A stretch of DNA of 64,000 nucleotides from Jiulongibacter sediminis (GCF_001306455.1 NZ_LGTQ01000012.1:124001-188000), one strand, 5' to 3'; positions 9,301 to 18,260 are shown, counted from the stretch's first letter. Numbers and translations: made by a program. The notes: generated by a model not told the origin, from the letters alone.

Positions 9301-10647
9301 TTACGCCGTTTCATATTTGGCTTTTGCAATCTCATTAAACTCCTCCACTTTCACAGATTTGTTTTTGATGCTGATTTTGCCCTTGGCAAAATCAATTACT
9401 TTTTTACCGAAAGCCTTATTATAATAGTTTCTGAAGGCATTGTCTTTATTTTCTTCAAGCTGCTTTTTGGCCATCTGAGTAATAAAGTCATCCATTCCCT
9501 GAGCCTGTGGCCCAAAGTAATTTTTGATTTCAGCTTTCACCACTTCAAGAACATCATCGTATTCAACTTTGATTTCTTCTCCGTTATTTGAAGCGATCTC
9601 ACCTTTGATCAAATCAAGACGAACACCTCTGGCAAATGCATCGTACTCTTTCTCAATATCTTCTTCTGTCACCTTACCTTCATTCACGGCCAAAAGCCAT
9701 TTTTTCAGATATGCATCAGGCAAGTCAATTTTGATATTGTCAACTAATGTTTTCTCAACATCAAAATCCAATAAGAAACCAGACTCTCTGTTATAGTTTT
9801 CTTTAATGATATTAGAAATCTCCTCTCTGAAGCCTTCCTCATCACTCACTTTACCTTCACCAATGGCCTTATCAAAAAGCTCCTGATCAATTTTTGCCGG
9901 AGCGACTCTTGAGATTTTATCAACGGTGAATTCAAAATCACCAGCCAGAGCAGCAGCCTCTTCATCTGATTTTCCAATGGCAAAGCCAAGGTCTTTATCC
10001 GTTTCAAAAATACTTTGAATATCAAAGGTCACTTTTGAGCCTTTCTCTAAACCTTTGAAAAGCTTTTGAGACTTCTTCACCACTTTATCTGTAGGAATAC
10101 CAGATTGAGATTCAAACTCAGAACTCTCCTGACGAAGTGTCCCGAAAAGAAGGTCGCCTATTTCAGCATCTTCCGGCTCAAGATCAGTACCAAAACGCTT
10201 TTGCAAATCTTCAATAGCGTCATCTACCTGAGATTTTGTTGGTTCAATTTCGTAGTTCTCAATAGCAGGCAACTTCTCAAGGTCCACTGTAAAATCAGAG
10301 GCAGTACCTACTTCATACTCAAAATTGAACTCAGTATCGTTGTCCCAGTCAATTTTGTAAGCATCGTTATCAGGCATTGGATCGCCTACCACTTTCAGCT
10401 TATTCTCGGTGATGTAGCTATTGACTGCTCCGCTCACCTTATTTATGACGGTGTCTACTAAAAGACTTTTACCGTATAGTTTTTTAATGTAACCAAAAGG
10501 CACATGACCGGGTCTGAAACCCTTGATCTTTGCAGTTTTAGCGTATTCTTTGATTTGCTTGTCAACATCAGCCTGATAATCTTCCGGCGTTAAAGTCACT
10601 TTTAAACGGCCATCAGTGGCTGAGATTTTGTTGAAATTTGTTTCCAT
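9301..10647 (-). CDS. tig: Trigger factor
   Basis: Ribosome-bound chaperone and peptidyl-prolyl isomerase. The 448-residue product starts METNFNKISATDG. It has the N-terminal ribosome-binding domain with the signature-like GFRPGHVPFGYIKKLYG segment around residue 45, a central FKBP-like part and the helical C-terminal chaperone domain. The frame stays open to 10794, but that extension reads through a terminator and a tRNA gene, so the ATG at 10647 is chosen. It is first in the tig-clpP-clpX series. Confidence 0.93.
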   Translation of the reverse strand: METNFNKISATDGRLKVTLTPEDYQADVDKQIKEYAKTAKIKGFRPGHVPFGYIKKLYGKSLLVDTVINKVSGAVNSYITENKLKVVGDPMPDNDAYKIDWDNDTEFNFEYEVGTASDFTVDLEKLPAIENYEIEPTKSQVDDAIEDLQKRFGTDLEPEDAEIGDLLFGTLRQESSEFESQSGIPTDKVVKKSQKLFKGLEKGSKVTFDIQSIFETDKDLGFAIGKSDEEAAALAGDFEFTVDKISRVAPAKIDQELFDKAIGEGKVSDEEGFREEISNIIKENYNRESGFLLDFDVEKTLVDNIKIDLPDAYLKKWLLAVNEGKVTEEDIEKEYDAFARGVRLDLIKGEIASNNGEEIKVEYDDVLEVVKAEIKNYFGPQAQGMDDFITQMAKKQLEENKDNAFRNYYNKAFGKKVIDFAKGKISIKNKSVKVEEFNEIAKAKYETA

Positions 10648-10675
10648 TAAGAAGCAGTTTTGGAAATTGTTTTTG

Positions 10676-10713
10676 AAATAAAAAACCCTCCAGCCGATTG
10701 AGACCAGAGGGTT
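10676..10713 (-). terminator. Rho-independent terminator of tRNA-Leu
   Basis: Stem AACCCTC / GAGGGTT (10707-10713 with 10684-10690), 16-nt loop, followed on the minus strand by a T-rich run. It separates the tRNA from the tig start codon. Confidence 0.8.
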
Positions 10714-10718
10714 GATTG

Positions 10719-10800
10719 TACGGGCGGAGGGAATCGAACCCCCACGCCTTGCGGCACTAGATCCTAAGTCTAGCACGTCTACCAGTTCCGCCACGCCCGC
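10719..10800 (-). tRNA. tRNA-Leu (anticodon UAG)
   Basis: The minus-strand sequence folds as a class II tRNA. The 7-bp acceptor is GCGGGCG / CGCCCGT (first pair G-U) with discriminator A. The D arm contains TGGTAGACG, the anticodon stem is CTAGA / TCTAG with loop CTTAGGA (anticodon TAG, reading CUA), the variable arm is long (TGCCGCAAGGCG), and the T loop is GGTTCGATTCC. The 3' CCA is not encoded. The upstream region has a plausible promoter and the gene is followed by a terminator. Confidence 0.95.
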
Positions 10801-10835
10801 ATCCTTTTTGGAAACCTACATTTCCAATCGGGCTG

Positions 10836-10866
10836 CAAAGATGTGCGGCCTTTTTTTAATTTGCAA
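10836..10866 (-). promoter_or_regulatory. Promoter of tRNA-Leu
   Basis: Minus strand: TTG (10866-10864), 20-nt spacer, then CATCTTTG (10843-10836), one base away from the Bacteroidota -7 consensus TAnnTTTG. It lies about 36 nt before the tRNA 5' end; a small hairpin (GGAAA / TTTCC) lies in the leader. Confidence 0.6.
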
Positions 10867-10988
10867 ACACTCTATCGAAAAAAAATAAAAAAAATATTTG
10901 GACTATGACCTTCGAAAAAAATCAGGTTGATCATGCCTAACTTTATCATTGAAAAACAGAGATTAGAGTTAACAAAGGAATCTTAAGG

Positions 10989-13262
10989 GTGGGGAAAATC
11001 AAGGAAAAGAAAAAAGAGTATTTCAGCCAGTATTACTCTGAAGACGAGAGGAGGGTGATCAAGTCAAAATACAGGGATATTCTAAAAAGGGCTGAGCCCT
11101 TTATCCAGGGTGACGATTTGAAGCAAATCAGGAAAGCTTTTGACCTTTCAATGGATGCTCATAAAGAAATGCGGCGTAAATCAGGCGAGCCGTACATCTA
11201 TCATCCTTTGGAAGTTGCTCTGATTTGTGTAGAAGAGATAGGACTGGGCCCCACGTCTATTGTTTGTGCTCTCCTTCATGATGTTGTAGAAGATACCGAT
11301 CTCACTCTTGAGGATATTGAAGCAGATTTTGGTTCCAAAGTGGCTCGTATTATTGATGGTCTGACTAAAATCGCTGAAAACTTCGAGCAAAGTCAATCTG
11401 CTCAGGCAGAGAACTTCAGAAAAATGCTACTTACGCTTTCAGAGGATGTAAGGGTAATTCTGATCAAACTTGCGGATCGTCTTCATAATATGCGTACTCT
11501 GGAGAGCATGGCCCGAAACTCTCAACTAAAAATTGCTCATGAGACCATTTATATATATGCCCCGCTAGCTCACCGCCTGGGTCTTTATCAAATCAAATCT
11601 GAACTGGAGGATTTATACTTGAAGTATAACGAACCTGAAGCATATAAGTCCATCGCCAATAAACTGAAATCACGAAAGAAAAAGCGGGAGGAGTTCATTG
11701 AGAAATTCATGGAGCCGATCGCAAAGCGACTTAAAGCGGCAGACATCGATTTTTATATTAAGGGAAGGCCAAAGCATATCTATTCTATCTGGAATAAACT
11801 GAGGAAACAGAACACCACTTTCGAGAATATTTATGACCTGTTTGCCATTCGAATAATCCTAAAAAACATTTCTCCAGAGGCGACTGATCGTGAAAAAGCA
11901 GCGTGTTGGTTGGCTTACAGCATTGTTACCGATGAATATAAACCTAATCCTGACCGACTAAAAGACTGGATTTCTACACCCAGATCTAATGGATACGAAT
12001 CATTACACACTACCGTAATGAGTCATACAGGTGTCTGGGTTGAAGTTCAGATTAGAACGGAACGGATGGACGATGTAGCCGAAAGAGGTTATGCCGCACA
12101 CTGGAAATATAAAGGAGCTGACACAAGTCTCAACAAGCCACTTGACCAATGGATTAATCAGGTAAGAGAGACCCTGGAAGCTAAAGATAACTCTGCCATG
12201 GAGTTTCTGGAGGATTTCAGAGGAAACCTGTATAATGAAGAGGTCTTTGTATTTACCCCAAAAGGTGACCTGAAGGTCATAAGGAAAGGCTCCACAGTAC
12301 TCGACTTCGCGTATGAAATACATACTGAGATCGGGTCAAAATGTACGGCTGGAAAGCTAAACGGACACCTCGTTCCTATTTCTCATGTTCTTGAAAATGG
12401 TGATCAGGTTGAGATTTTGACGACTAAAACTCAGAAACCATCTGAAGACTGGCTCAGATTTGTTGTAACCACCAAGGCCAAAGCAAGAATCAAGGATGCT
12501 CTCAAAGAGGAGAATAAAACGTACGTGGCCGATGGTAAAGAGATCATCAACAAAAAACTAAAAATCCTCAATATTGAAAACTCGCTGGAAACACTAAATC
12601 AGCTGAGAGCCTATTTCAATAAAAAAGACTACAATGAACTCTACTACTTTTTCGGCAAAGGCTATATACAACCCGATGAAATAAGAAAGTTCAAATCTGA
12701 GAGGGAAGCTCTGGAGAACAAAAGGAAGAAAATTGCTCTCAAAGAGGAGGATTACAAGACGGCCAAAAGTTTTGAGAAGGCCATCCGAAAAAGTAAGGGT
12801 CAAGACCACCTCCTTATCGGAGACGACCTTCAGGAGCTTGATTACACGCTCTCAAAATGCTGTAATCCTATACCAGGCGATGATGTTTTTGGCTTTCTAA
12901 CCGTGAATGAAGGAATCAAGGTACACCGTACTTCCTGCCCGAACTCACAGCAATTACTGACCAGTTATGGCAATCGCGTTATTAAAGCCCAATGGTCTTC
13001 GCAGGTAGAAAAAGCGTATCAGGTTTCAATAGAAATGAGCGGTGTTGATCGCATGGGTATTATTCAGGATATCTCAACGGTTATTTCAGAGGAGCTTCAT
13101 ATAAATATGCGTGGTCTTAACGTAGAAACCGACGGAGGGTTCTTCACAGGAAATATCAAGGTCTTTGTATTTGACACAAAACATTTGGACAAACTCATTC
13201 GAAAACTCGGCAAAATCAGCGGAATAAATTCCGTTAAACGATTGAGAAGTGAGGCCGCATGA
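10989..13262 (+). CDS. rsh: Bifunctional (p)ppGpp synthetase/hydrolase (Rel/SpoT)
   Basis: Alarmone enzyme of 757 residues with the full long-RSH layout. The HD hydrolase domain (residues about 55-190, H97-D98 in LLHDVVEDTD) is intact. The synthetase domain (about 245-370) has RPKHIYSIW and RSNGYESLHTTV. A TGS domain (about 415-475), a zinc-finger-like CCNPIPGDD segment (around 625) and a C-terminal ACT domain (about 680-750) follow. Both catalytic centres look intact, so it should make and degrade (p)ppGpp. The start is the GTG at 10989, with AAAGGA about 10 nt upstream. Confidence 0.96.
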   Translation: MGKIKEKKKEYFSQYYSEDERRVIKSKYRDILKRAEPFIQGDDLKQIRKAFDLSMDAHKEMRRKSGEPYIYHPLEVALICVEEIGLGPTSIVCALLHDVVEDTDLTLEDIEADFGSKVARIIDGLTKIAENFEQSQSAQAENFRKMLLTLSEDVRVILIKLADRLHNMRTLESMARNSQLKIAHETIYIYAPLAHRLGLYQIKSELEDLYLKYNEPEAYKSIANKLKSRKKKREEFIEKFMEPIAKRLKAADIDFYIKGRPKHIYSIWNKLRKQNTTFENIYDLFAIRIILKNISPEATDREKAACWLAYSIVTDEYKPNPDRLKDWISTPRSNGYESLHTTVMSHTGVWVEVQIRTERMDDVAERGYAAHWKYKGADTSLNKPLDQWINQVRETLEAKDNSAMEFLEDFRGNLYNEEVFVFTPKGDLKVIRKGSTVLDFAYEIHTEIGSKCTAGKLNGHLVPISHVLENGDQVEILTTKTQKPSEDWLRFVVTTKAKARIKDALKEENKTYVADGKEIINKKLKILNIENSLETLNQLRAYFNKKDYNELYYFFGKGYIQPDEIRKFKSEREALENKRKKIALKEEDYKTAKSFEKAIRKSKGQDHLLIGDDLQELDYTLSKCCNPIPGDDVFGFLTVNEGIKVHRTSCPNSQQLLTSYGNRVIKAQWSSQVEKAYQVSIEMSGVDRMGIIQDISTVISEELHINMRGLNVETDGGFFTGNIKVFVFDTKHLDKLIRKLGKISGINSVKRLRSEAA

Positions 13263-13273
13263 CAACATTTCCT

Positions 13274-13281
13274 TACTTTTG
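13274..13281 (+). promoter_or_regulatory. Candidate -7 box for the small exported protein
   Basis: TACTTTTG matches the Bacteroidota -7 consensus TAnnTTTG. It lies 33 nt before the start codon at 13315 and 12 nt after the rsh stop. No matching -33 TTG is seen at the expected distance. Confidence 0.4.
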
Positions 13282-13314
13282 AATCTCTCATTTTGAGTCT
13301 TACAACAAAACCCA

Positions 13315-13848
13315 ATGCTTAGAACAATTCTGCTCTTTCTTGTTTTGCTTGGTAGCTTTAGCAGCTTTGGTCAGCGTAATGGATTTGAAACTTCGTCCAG
13401 CTCCGACTCCTTGTACGCCGTCAGAAAGCTTTTTCACACCAATGTTTACAGAAACAACGTAAAACTGAGCAAGAGTACCTTTTCTTCAACTTTACGAAAT
13501 AGCAAAAAGTGGAGTCGGAAAAATTCAATAGCAAATATCATCTTACCGGCCGGGCCCTTGGTGACTGCCGGCGGTGTATACCTCGCCTATGATGCCATTA
13601 AAGGTGTACCTATGGTTTATCGTCATGAAGGCCAGGATTACCCCTATGTAGTCAGAAGTTTGCCTAAACTCTTGGGAGGTCTGGCTCTGGCTGTAACCGG
13701 CCTTTCAATGGTAGAATCAGCCAACGAAACCAAAGCAAATGCCACTGACTGGCATAATAGCACCCTTCAGAAGAAAAATGAAAAAGCCGTTTTGTTCCGC
13801 TACGGCATCACTCCAACCGGAGGAATTGGCCTTACTGCCAACTTTTGA
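13315..13848 (+). CDS. Exported hypothetical protein
   Basis: 177 residues with a signal peptide (MLRTILLFLVLLGSFSSFGQ). A polar stretch follows, then a hydrophobic segment (IILPAGPLVTAGGVYLAYDA, about residues 80-100) and a second moderately hydrophobic one (LPKLLGGLALAVTGLSMV, about 120-140). The C-terminus is strand-like. No family is recognised. It may belong with the upstream rsh gene or have its own promoter. Confidence 0.6.
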   Translation: MLRTILLFLVLLGSFSSFGQRNGFETSSSSDSLYAVRKLFHTNVYRNNVKLSKSTFSSTLRNSKKWSRKNSIANIILPAGPLVTAGGVYLAYDAIKGVPMVYRHEGQDYPYVVRSLPKLLGGLALAVTGLSMVESANETKANATDWHNSTLQKKNEKAVLFRYGITPTGGIGLTANF

Positions 13849-13879
13849 AAAATAGATATGGTTTGGTAGCAAAAAAGGG

Positions 13880-13898
13880 TAAATTTGTGAGCAAATTT
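13880..13898 (+). promoter_or_regulatory. -7 box overlapped by a perfect palindrome upstream of the Fur-family gene
   Basis: TAAATTTG (13880-13887) fits the -7 consensus TAnnTTTG. The same bases form the left arm of a perfect 18-bp dyad AAATTTG-TGAG-CAAATTT (13881-13898) ending 24 nt before the start of the regulator gene. This position suits an autoregulatory operator. Confidence 0.6.
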
Positions 13899-13922
13899 CT
13901 TTTGGCCGCATAAAGAGCTTAA

Positions 13923-14393
13923 ATGAATTCAAACAGATCGAATTTCGAATCGGCAAAGCAAATTTTTACTGCATTTCTGGAGAACAAACAGCTTCGCAAA
14001 ACTCCTGAACGATACGCCATACTCGAAGAAATCTATAGCCGTACTGACCATTTTGATGTTGATGATCTATACATCTCCATGAAAAACAAAAAGTATCAGG
14101 TGAGCCGGGCTACAGTTTATAATACGCTCGACCTTCTGGTAGAATGCGACTTGGTAACCAAACATCAGTTTGGCAAAAACCTGGCTCAGTATGAAAAGTC
14201 TTACGGCTCAAAACAGCATGATCATTTGATATGCCTAGATTGCCACAAGGTTTCGGAATTCTGCGATCCAAGAATCCAGAATATTCAGAATATGGTGGGT
14301 GAAATGCTGGAATTTGATGTAAATCATCACTCCCTTATTTTCTACGGTAACTGCAAAAAAGAAAATTGCGAAAACAAGAAACAATCAGTTTAA
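13923..14393 (+). CDS. Fur-family transcriptional regulator
   Basis: 156 residues. The N-terminal winged helix (about 10-90) has the family's [15 protein letters not shown] and [18 protein letters not shown] segments. The C-terminal dimerisation half has a metal-binding pattern: HDHLICLDC (HxH and CxxC), a later HH, and a final CKKENC pair forming a structural zinc site. The sequence does not decide between Fur, PerR or Zur. The palindrome over its own promoter suggests autoregulation. purA follows after 30 nt and may be co-transcribed. Confidence 0.92.
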   Translation: MNSNRSNFESAKQIFTAFLENKQLRKTPERYAILEEIYSRTDHFDVDDLYISMKNKKYQVSRATVYNTLDLLVECDLVTKHQFGKNLAQYEKSYGSKQHDHLICLDCHKVSEFCDPRIQNIQNMVGEMLEFDVNHHSLIFYGNCKKENCENKKQSV

Positions 14394-14423
14394 GGATATA
14401 AAAACGACATTCATTTTTTTGAC

Positions 14424-15695
14424 ATGGTAGATATTTTATTGGGTTTACAGTGGGGAGACGAGGGGAAAGGAAAGATTGTAGACGTATTGGCTCCTCAGTA
14501 TAAAGTTGTAGCCCGTTTTCAGGGTGGGCCTAATGCAGGTCACACGCTCGAGTTCGATGGTCTGAAGCATGTTCTTCACCAAATTCCTTCAGGAGTTTTT
14601 CGTAAAGACTGCCTGAATGTTATCGGTAATGGCGTAGTGCTTGACCCGGTTATTTTCAAAAAAGAGGTAGACAGTTTAACGGAAAAATTCAAAATGGATT
14701 TGACCCAAAATCTGGTCGTTTCTACTAAAACTGCCATTATCATCCCTACTCACAGAATGATGGATGCAGCTCAGGAAAAAGCCAAAGGCGATGACAAGAT
14801 TGGATCTACTTTGAAAGGAATAGGACCAACATACACCGATAAGGTTAGCCGTCACGGTCTTCGTTTGGGAGATATTCTTTCAGACAATTTCAAAAAGAAA
14901 TACGAAGCTGTAAAAGGTCGTCATCTGCAATGGCTATCATATCTTGATTTCGAGCCGGAAGGTTTGGAGGAGCTGGAAAAAGAGTTTTTTGCCGCTTGCG
15001 AATTTCTCAAGCAATTTGAATTGACTGAAACCGAATACCTTGTCAATGAGGAGCTGGAAAATGGGAACCGTATTCTAGCTGAGGGAGCACAGGGTTCACT
15101 TTTAGATATTGACTTTGGTTCTTATCCTTTTGTGACCAGTTCTTCAACCACAGCTGCGGGTGTCTGCTCAGGTTTGGGTGTGGCCCCGGGCAAAATTGGT
15201 GAGGTATATGGTATTTTCAAAGCGTACTGCACCCGTGTAGGTAGCGGTCCTTTCCCTACAGAGCTTTTTGACGCCGATGGTGAAGCTATGCGTAAAGAAG
15301 GCAATGAGTTTGGTTCTACTACCGGTCGCCCGAGAAGATGCGGTTGGCTTGATCTACCAGCTCTTAAATACACCGTTATGCTTAATGGTGTTACACAGCT
15401 GGTTATGATGAAAGCTGATGTACTGAATATCTTTGAAAATATTGAGGTTTGTATCGGCTACAAATTGCCGGATGGCACTGTGACCGAGCAAATGCCTTAT
15501 GACCTATGCGATACTAAAGCCGAACCAATTTACACCACCCTTAAAGGCTGGAACACCTCCCTTGAAGGTATCACAGACTATGAGGCACTTCCACAGGAGC
15601 TCAAAGACTATGTTACTTATATTGAAGAAGCCGTAGGAGTACCTGTGAAATTTGTTTCAACAAGCCCTGACAGAACCGCCACTATCGCCAGATAA
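14424..15695 (+). CDS. purA: Adenylosuccinate synthase
   Basis: Joins IMP and aspartate with GTP in AMP synthesis. The 423-residue product has the N-terminal P-loop WGDEGKGK, the IMP-binding QGGPNAGHT segment, the central GPTYTDK segment and the Arg-rich STTGRPRRCGWLD region. Length is normal for the family. It begins 30 nt after the Fur-family gene and is followed at 5 nt by an unassigned gene, so the three may form a transcript. Confidence 0.97.
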   Translation: MVDILLGLQWGDEGKGKIVDVLAPQYKVVARFQGGPNAGHTLEFDGLKHVLHQIPSGVFRKDCLNVIGNGVVLDPVIFKKEVDSLTEKFKMDLTQNLVVSTKTAIIIPTHRMMDAAQEKAKGDDKIGSTLKGIGPTYTDKVSRHGLRLGDILSDNFKKKYEAVKGRHLQWLSYLDFEPEGLEELEKEFFAACEFLKQFELTETEYLVNEELENGNRILAEGAQGSLLDIDFGSYPFVTSSSTTAAGVCSGLGVAPGKIGEVYGIFKAYCTRVGSGPFPTELFDADGEAMRKEGNEFGSTTGRPRRCGWLDLPALKYTVMLNGVTQLVMMKADVLNIFENIEVCIGYKLPDGTVTEQMPYDLCDTKAEPIYTTLKGWNTSLEGITDYEALPQELKDYVTYIEEAVGVPVKFVSTSPDRTATIAR

Positions 15696-15700
15696 GACTC

Positions 15701-16363
15701 ATGGACAGAAATCTCGCCAATTATCTTTTCCATAATGAGACGCTTTATGCGTTTGGAGAGGAAGTGGTGAGTGAGGAGAAGCTGGAAGTCGGAAGTCAGA
15801 AGTCAGAAGTTGGAAGTGACGAGAAGGGAGAAAGGAAAACGGAGCAAGGAAGTTCTGAGAACTCATTCCCTTCGGGGGCAGAAGGGGCAATACCGGAAAA
15901 TGATAGACTTGACTCTAATGTCGAGCAGATCAAACATTCCGATAACCATGAACTAATAACCAATTCACCAATTTCCGCCCCCCCCAAGCCTCCGGTTTAC
16001 CCGATGAAAACCAAGCACCTGGTAGTGGTTAAAAATCTTCAACCGGTAGAGAAAGAGCTTTTGGTGAAGATCATGACGGCCATCAAGTTGAAAATGGATA
16101 TTGTGGATTTGGTAGACGTTGCTACTTATCCGAATATTGATTTCAAAGAAACGATTTACGGGAATATGCCGAAGGCAATTCTCTTCTTCGGCCCGGAGAG
16201 TGGAGAGGAGTTTCTTATCCGTTTAAAGCTTGAAAAGTATAATCCAAAAGTATTGAAAGGAATCAATTTCCTCATGGCGGATAATTTGGGGACTATTCTT
16301 AAAGATCAGAATAACGAGAAGCGTTTGCTTTGGAACTCCCTTAAAGCTGTTTTTGAGGTTTAA
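15701..16363 (+). CDS. Unassigned protein, possible DNA polymerase III psi-like subunit, with repeat insertion
   Basis: 220 residues in three parts: a short N-terminal motif (LANYLFHNETLYAF, residues 5-18), a low-complexity Ser/Glu/Lys-rich middle (about 22-100) and a conserved-looking C-terminal domain (about 105-220). By eye the last part resembles E. coli psi (HolD). It opens with a hydrophobic strand HLVVVKNL followed by a helix, and it ends with NLGTILKDQNNEKRLLW, like the psi tail where a short helix precedes a conserved Leu-Trp. This is an inference, not a family match. The middle part is encoded by a tandem heptamer repeat and other intergenic-type DNA, so it is probably an insertion tolerated as a linker. 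It starts 5 nt after purA. Confidence 0.6.
   Translation: MDRNLANYLFHNETLYAFGEEVVSEEKLEVGSQKSEVGSDEKGERKTEQGSSENSFPSGAEGAIPENDRLDSNVEQIKHSDNHELITNSPISAPPKPPVYPMKTKHLVVVKNLQPVEKELLVKIMTAIKLKMDIVDLVDVATYPNIDFKETIYGNMPKAILFFGPESGEEFLIRLKLEKYNPKVLKGINFLMADNLGTILKDQNNEKRLLWNSLKAVFEV
15784..15818. repeat. Tandem heptamer repeat inside a coding sequence
   Basis: Five consecutive 7-bp units of the form [G/A]GAAGT[C/T/G]: GGAAGTC, GGAAGTC, AGAAGTC, AGAAGTT, GGAAGTG. The unit length is not a multiple of three, so the encoded residues rotate through all frames. It is followed by other sequence of intergenic character (CCCTTCGGGGGCAGAAGGGG near 15870). Confidence 0.85.
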
Positions 16364-16444
16364 TATGCCTTTGCATTTCATACCTTAGTTCAGTCGATCT
16401 TCTTTCTTAATTGCTTTGGGTAAATCTCATACAGTTGAGCTACC

Positions 16445-17290
16445 ATGAATATCCTCGAACAGACCCAGATTCATATTGATAGAAAAATGGTTTTCGAACG
16501 CATTGTTTCCAAGGGCATCTCGAAAATGCCAAAAACTCTGGAAAACGAGGCCTGTTTCATGTACGTCATTTCTGGAGATTTTAAAATTTACACAGCGGAT
16601 CGTAACACTGAAATTCACAGTCATGACTGCCTCTTATCTCAATGCGGCAATTATTATTATCAGGAAATAAAAAATCAGGATAACCCTGATCAGATTTTTG
16701 AGGCCATTGGTATCTTTTTTCATCCGGAAATACTAAGAAAGATCTTTAAAGAAAAGGATATCGAGAGCTTTAAGAATGAGTACATCGCTGTTACCATTAA
16801 GGAAAACAAGGCTCTTGAAATCTATAAACACTCCTTAAACCACTACCTCAGACACCCGAATGAATTTGATGAAGAATTACGACTGATTAAGCTCAAAGAA
16901 ATTCTTCTGCTTCTCTCAAAAACTGAGGAAGCACCCAATGTACAAGCCTTGATTTCTGCACTTTTTAAAAAGCGGGAGTTTGACTTTAAAAGAGCCATCG
17001 AAACTCATCTGTTTGACCCACTCTCGCTCGATGAGCTGGCCTTCATTTGTCACATGAGTCTGGCTACTTTTAAGCGAAATTTTTCAAAATTCTACAAAAA
17101 GTCACCTGCCGCCTACTTCAGAGAAAAAAGACTGGAAGAAGCTAAAAGACTATTGCTCTCTACCGAACTTCCTGTTTCTCAAATTCCTGAGCAATGTGGT
17201 TTTGAGGCCACTTCTACCTTCAACCGACTCTTCAAACAGCAATTTGGGCTTTCTCCTTTGGAGTACAGATTGAACCAAATTGAGAGATAA
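16445..17290 (+). CDS. AraC-family transcriptional regulator
   Basis: 281 residues. The N-terminal part (about 1-160) is a cupin-like sensing domain of the ExsA/YesN-like kind (YVISGDFKIYTAD, HDCLLSQCG). The C-terminal part has the two AraC helix-turn-helix motifs (LDELAFICHMSLATFKRNFS and SQIPEQCGFEATSTFNRLFK). The effector is unknown. The gene is monocistronic in appearance; the lipoprotein gene begins 70 nt downstream and could be a target. No inverted or direct repeat stands out in the 80 nt before its start. Confidence 0.9.
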   Translation: MNILEQTQIHIDRKMVFERIVSKGISKMPKTLENEACFMYVISGDFKIYTADRNTEIHSHDCLLSQCGNYYYQEIKNQDNPDQIFEAIGIFFHPEILRKIFKEKDIESFKNEYIAVTIKENKALEIYKHSLNHYLRHPNEFDEELRLIKLKEILLLLSKTEEAPNVQALISALFKKREFDFKRAIETHLFDPLSLDELAFICHMSLATFKRNFSKFYKKSPAAYFREKRLEEAKRLLLSTELPVSQIPEQCGFEATSTFNRLFKQQFGLSPLEYRLNQIER

Positions 17291-17360
17291 GAGAGCTAAT
17301 CTGAAAAGACTTTCAGTGACCATTTTTTGAGTTTTGCAACCCAAACAAATCAAAAAAACA

Positions 17361-18248
17361 ATGAAAGGATTGCTTAGATCAGGTCAACTCATAGTTCTAA
17401 TCGCCCTGCTTACCAGCTGCATGGCAGATATCAGAACCGCCCCTATCAAAAAAAAAGGCATAACCCCGGAAAGTCAGAAAAAAGGAAGAGAACTTTTACT
17501 AAAAACCCGGAAGAAACATGGGCTTGATCAACTGAAACAGCATAAAACCTACCAATACACCGCTCATGACAGTTGGAAAGGCTTCTTGGGAAAAGTAGGA
17601 AAAGTATGGCCTGAGGCTGAGCTTAATCTTGATTTTAAATACCTCCCCGGCACTTTTGAAGGTAAAGTTCAATATCTCAGTGGTAATGTAAAGGGACTTT
17701 CTGGCGGGCTGCAAAGCTGGCATTACTACGAAATTGACAACTCCGGTAAACTTGAATTCAAGAGGACAAATAAACGGGTTGAATTCGGCATTGCAGCTTT
17801 TCAGTATTTCTTTGAGGTTCTAGACCGAATGCCCGATGTACCAATTTTAGCCTATGCCGGTGAGCAAACTGTTGGAAATCAGTCATACGAAATTCTTTTC
17901 GCCACCTGGCACAAAGCGGAACCTCATAAAGAGCATGATCAATATCTGCTCTATATCAACAAAGAAACAGGTTATATGGATTTCTTAACCTATACCATCA
18001 GAGACAATTACCTGCCCGGTTCATGGTTTTTACATGGCACCGTTAAATACGAAAACCTAAAAATTATAGATGGTATAACTGTGCCTTTCACACAGAAAGT
18101 CTATTTGTTAGGCCCGCATGATGAGGATAAAAACCTGATACATGAATTGAATATCTCAGACTTTCAATTTGATACCTTTGAGGCAGAGGAACTCTATCCG
18201 GACAAATCAATACCGAGAGTGGGAAACAGCAAAGAAGGTAAACAATAA
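17361..18248 (+). CDS. Hypothetical lipoprotein
   Basis: 295 residues with a lipoprotein signal (IALLTSC; Cys is the first mature residue). The mature part is strand-rich, with aromatic-Gly segments (PGTFEGKVQYLSG, SWHYYEIDNSGKLEF), resembling the LolA/LppX-like half-barrel fold seen in many Bacteroidota lipoproteins; this is inference. The ATG at 17361 is preferred over an in-frame TTG at 17334 because it starts the signal peptide correctly. It lies 70 nt after the AraC gene. Confidence 0.7.
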   Translation: MKGLLRSGQLIVLIALLTSCMADIRTAPIKKKGITPESQKKGRELLLKTRKKHGLDQLKQHKTYQYTAHDSWKGFLGKVGKVWPEAELNLDFKYLPGTFEGKVQYLSGNVKGLSGGLQSWHYYEIDNSGKLEFKRTNKRVEFGIAAFQYFFEVLDRMPDVPILAYAGEQTVGNQSYEILFATWHKAEPHKEHDQYLLYINKETGYMDFLTYTIRDNYLPGSWFLHGTVKYENLKIIDGITVPFTQKVYLLGPHDEDKNLIHELNISDFQFDTFEAEELYPDKSIPRVGNSKEGKQ

Positions 18249-18260
18249 GGGAGTTTACCG

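Noticed and set aside
10648-10794. N-terminal extension of trigger factor beginning MAELVDVLDLGSS
   Set aside because: It is the translation of the tRNA-Leu gene plus its terminator; the real start is the ATG at 10647.
15699-15987. Minus-strand frames with SDFRLP-type repeats opposite the 15701 gene
   Set aside because: They are translations of the heptamer array; such low-complexity frames are known spurious calls.
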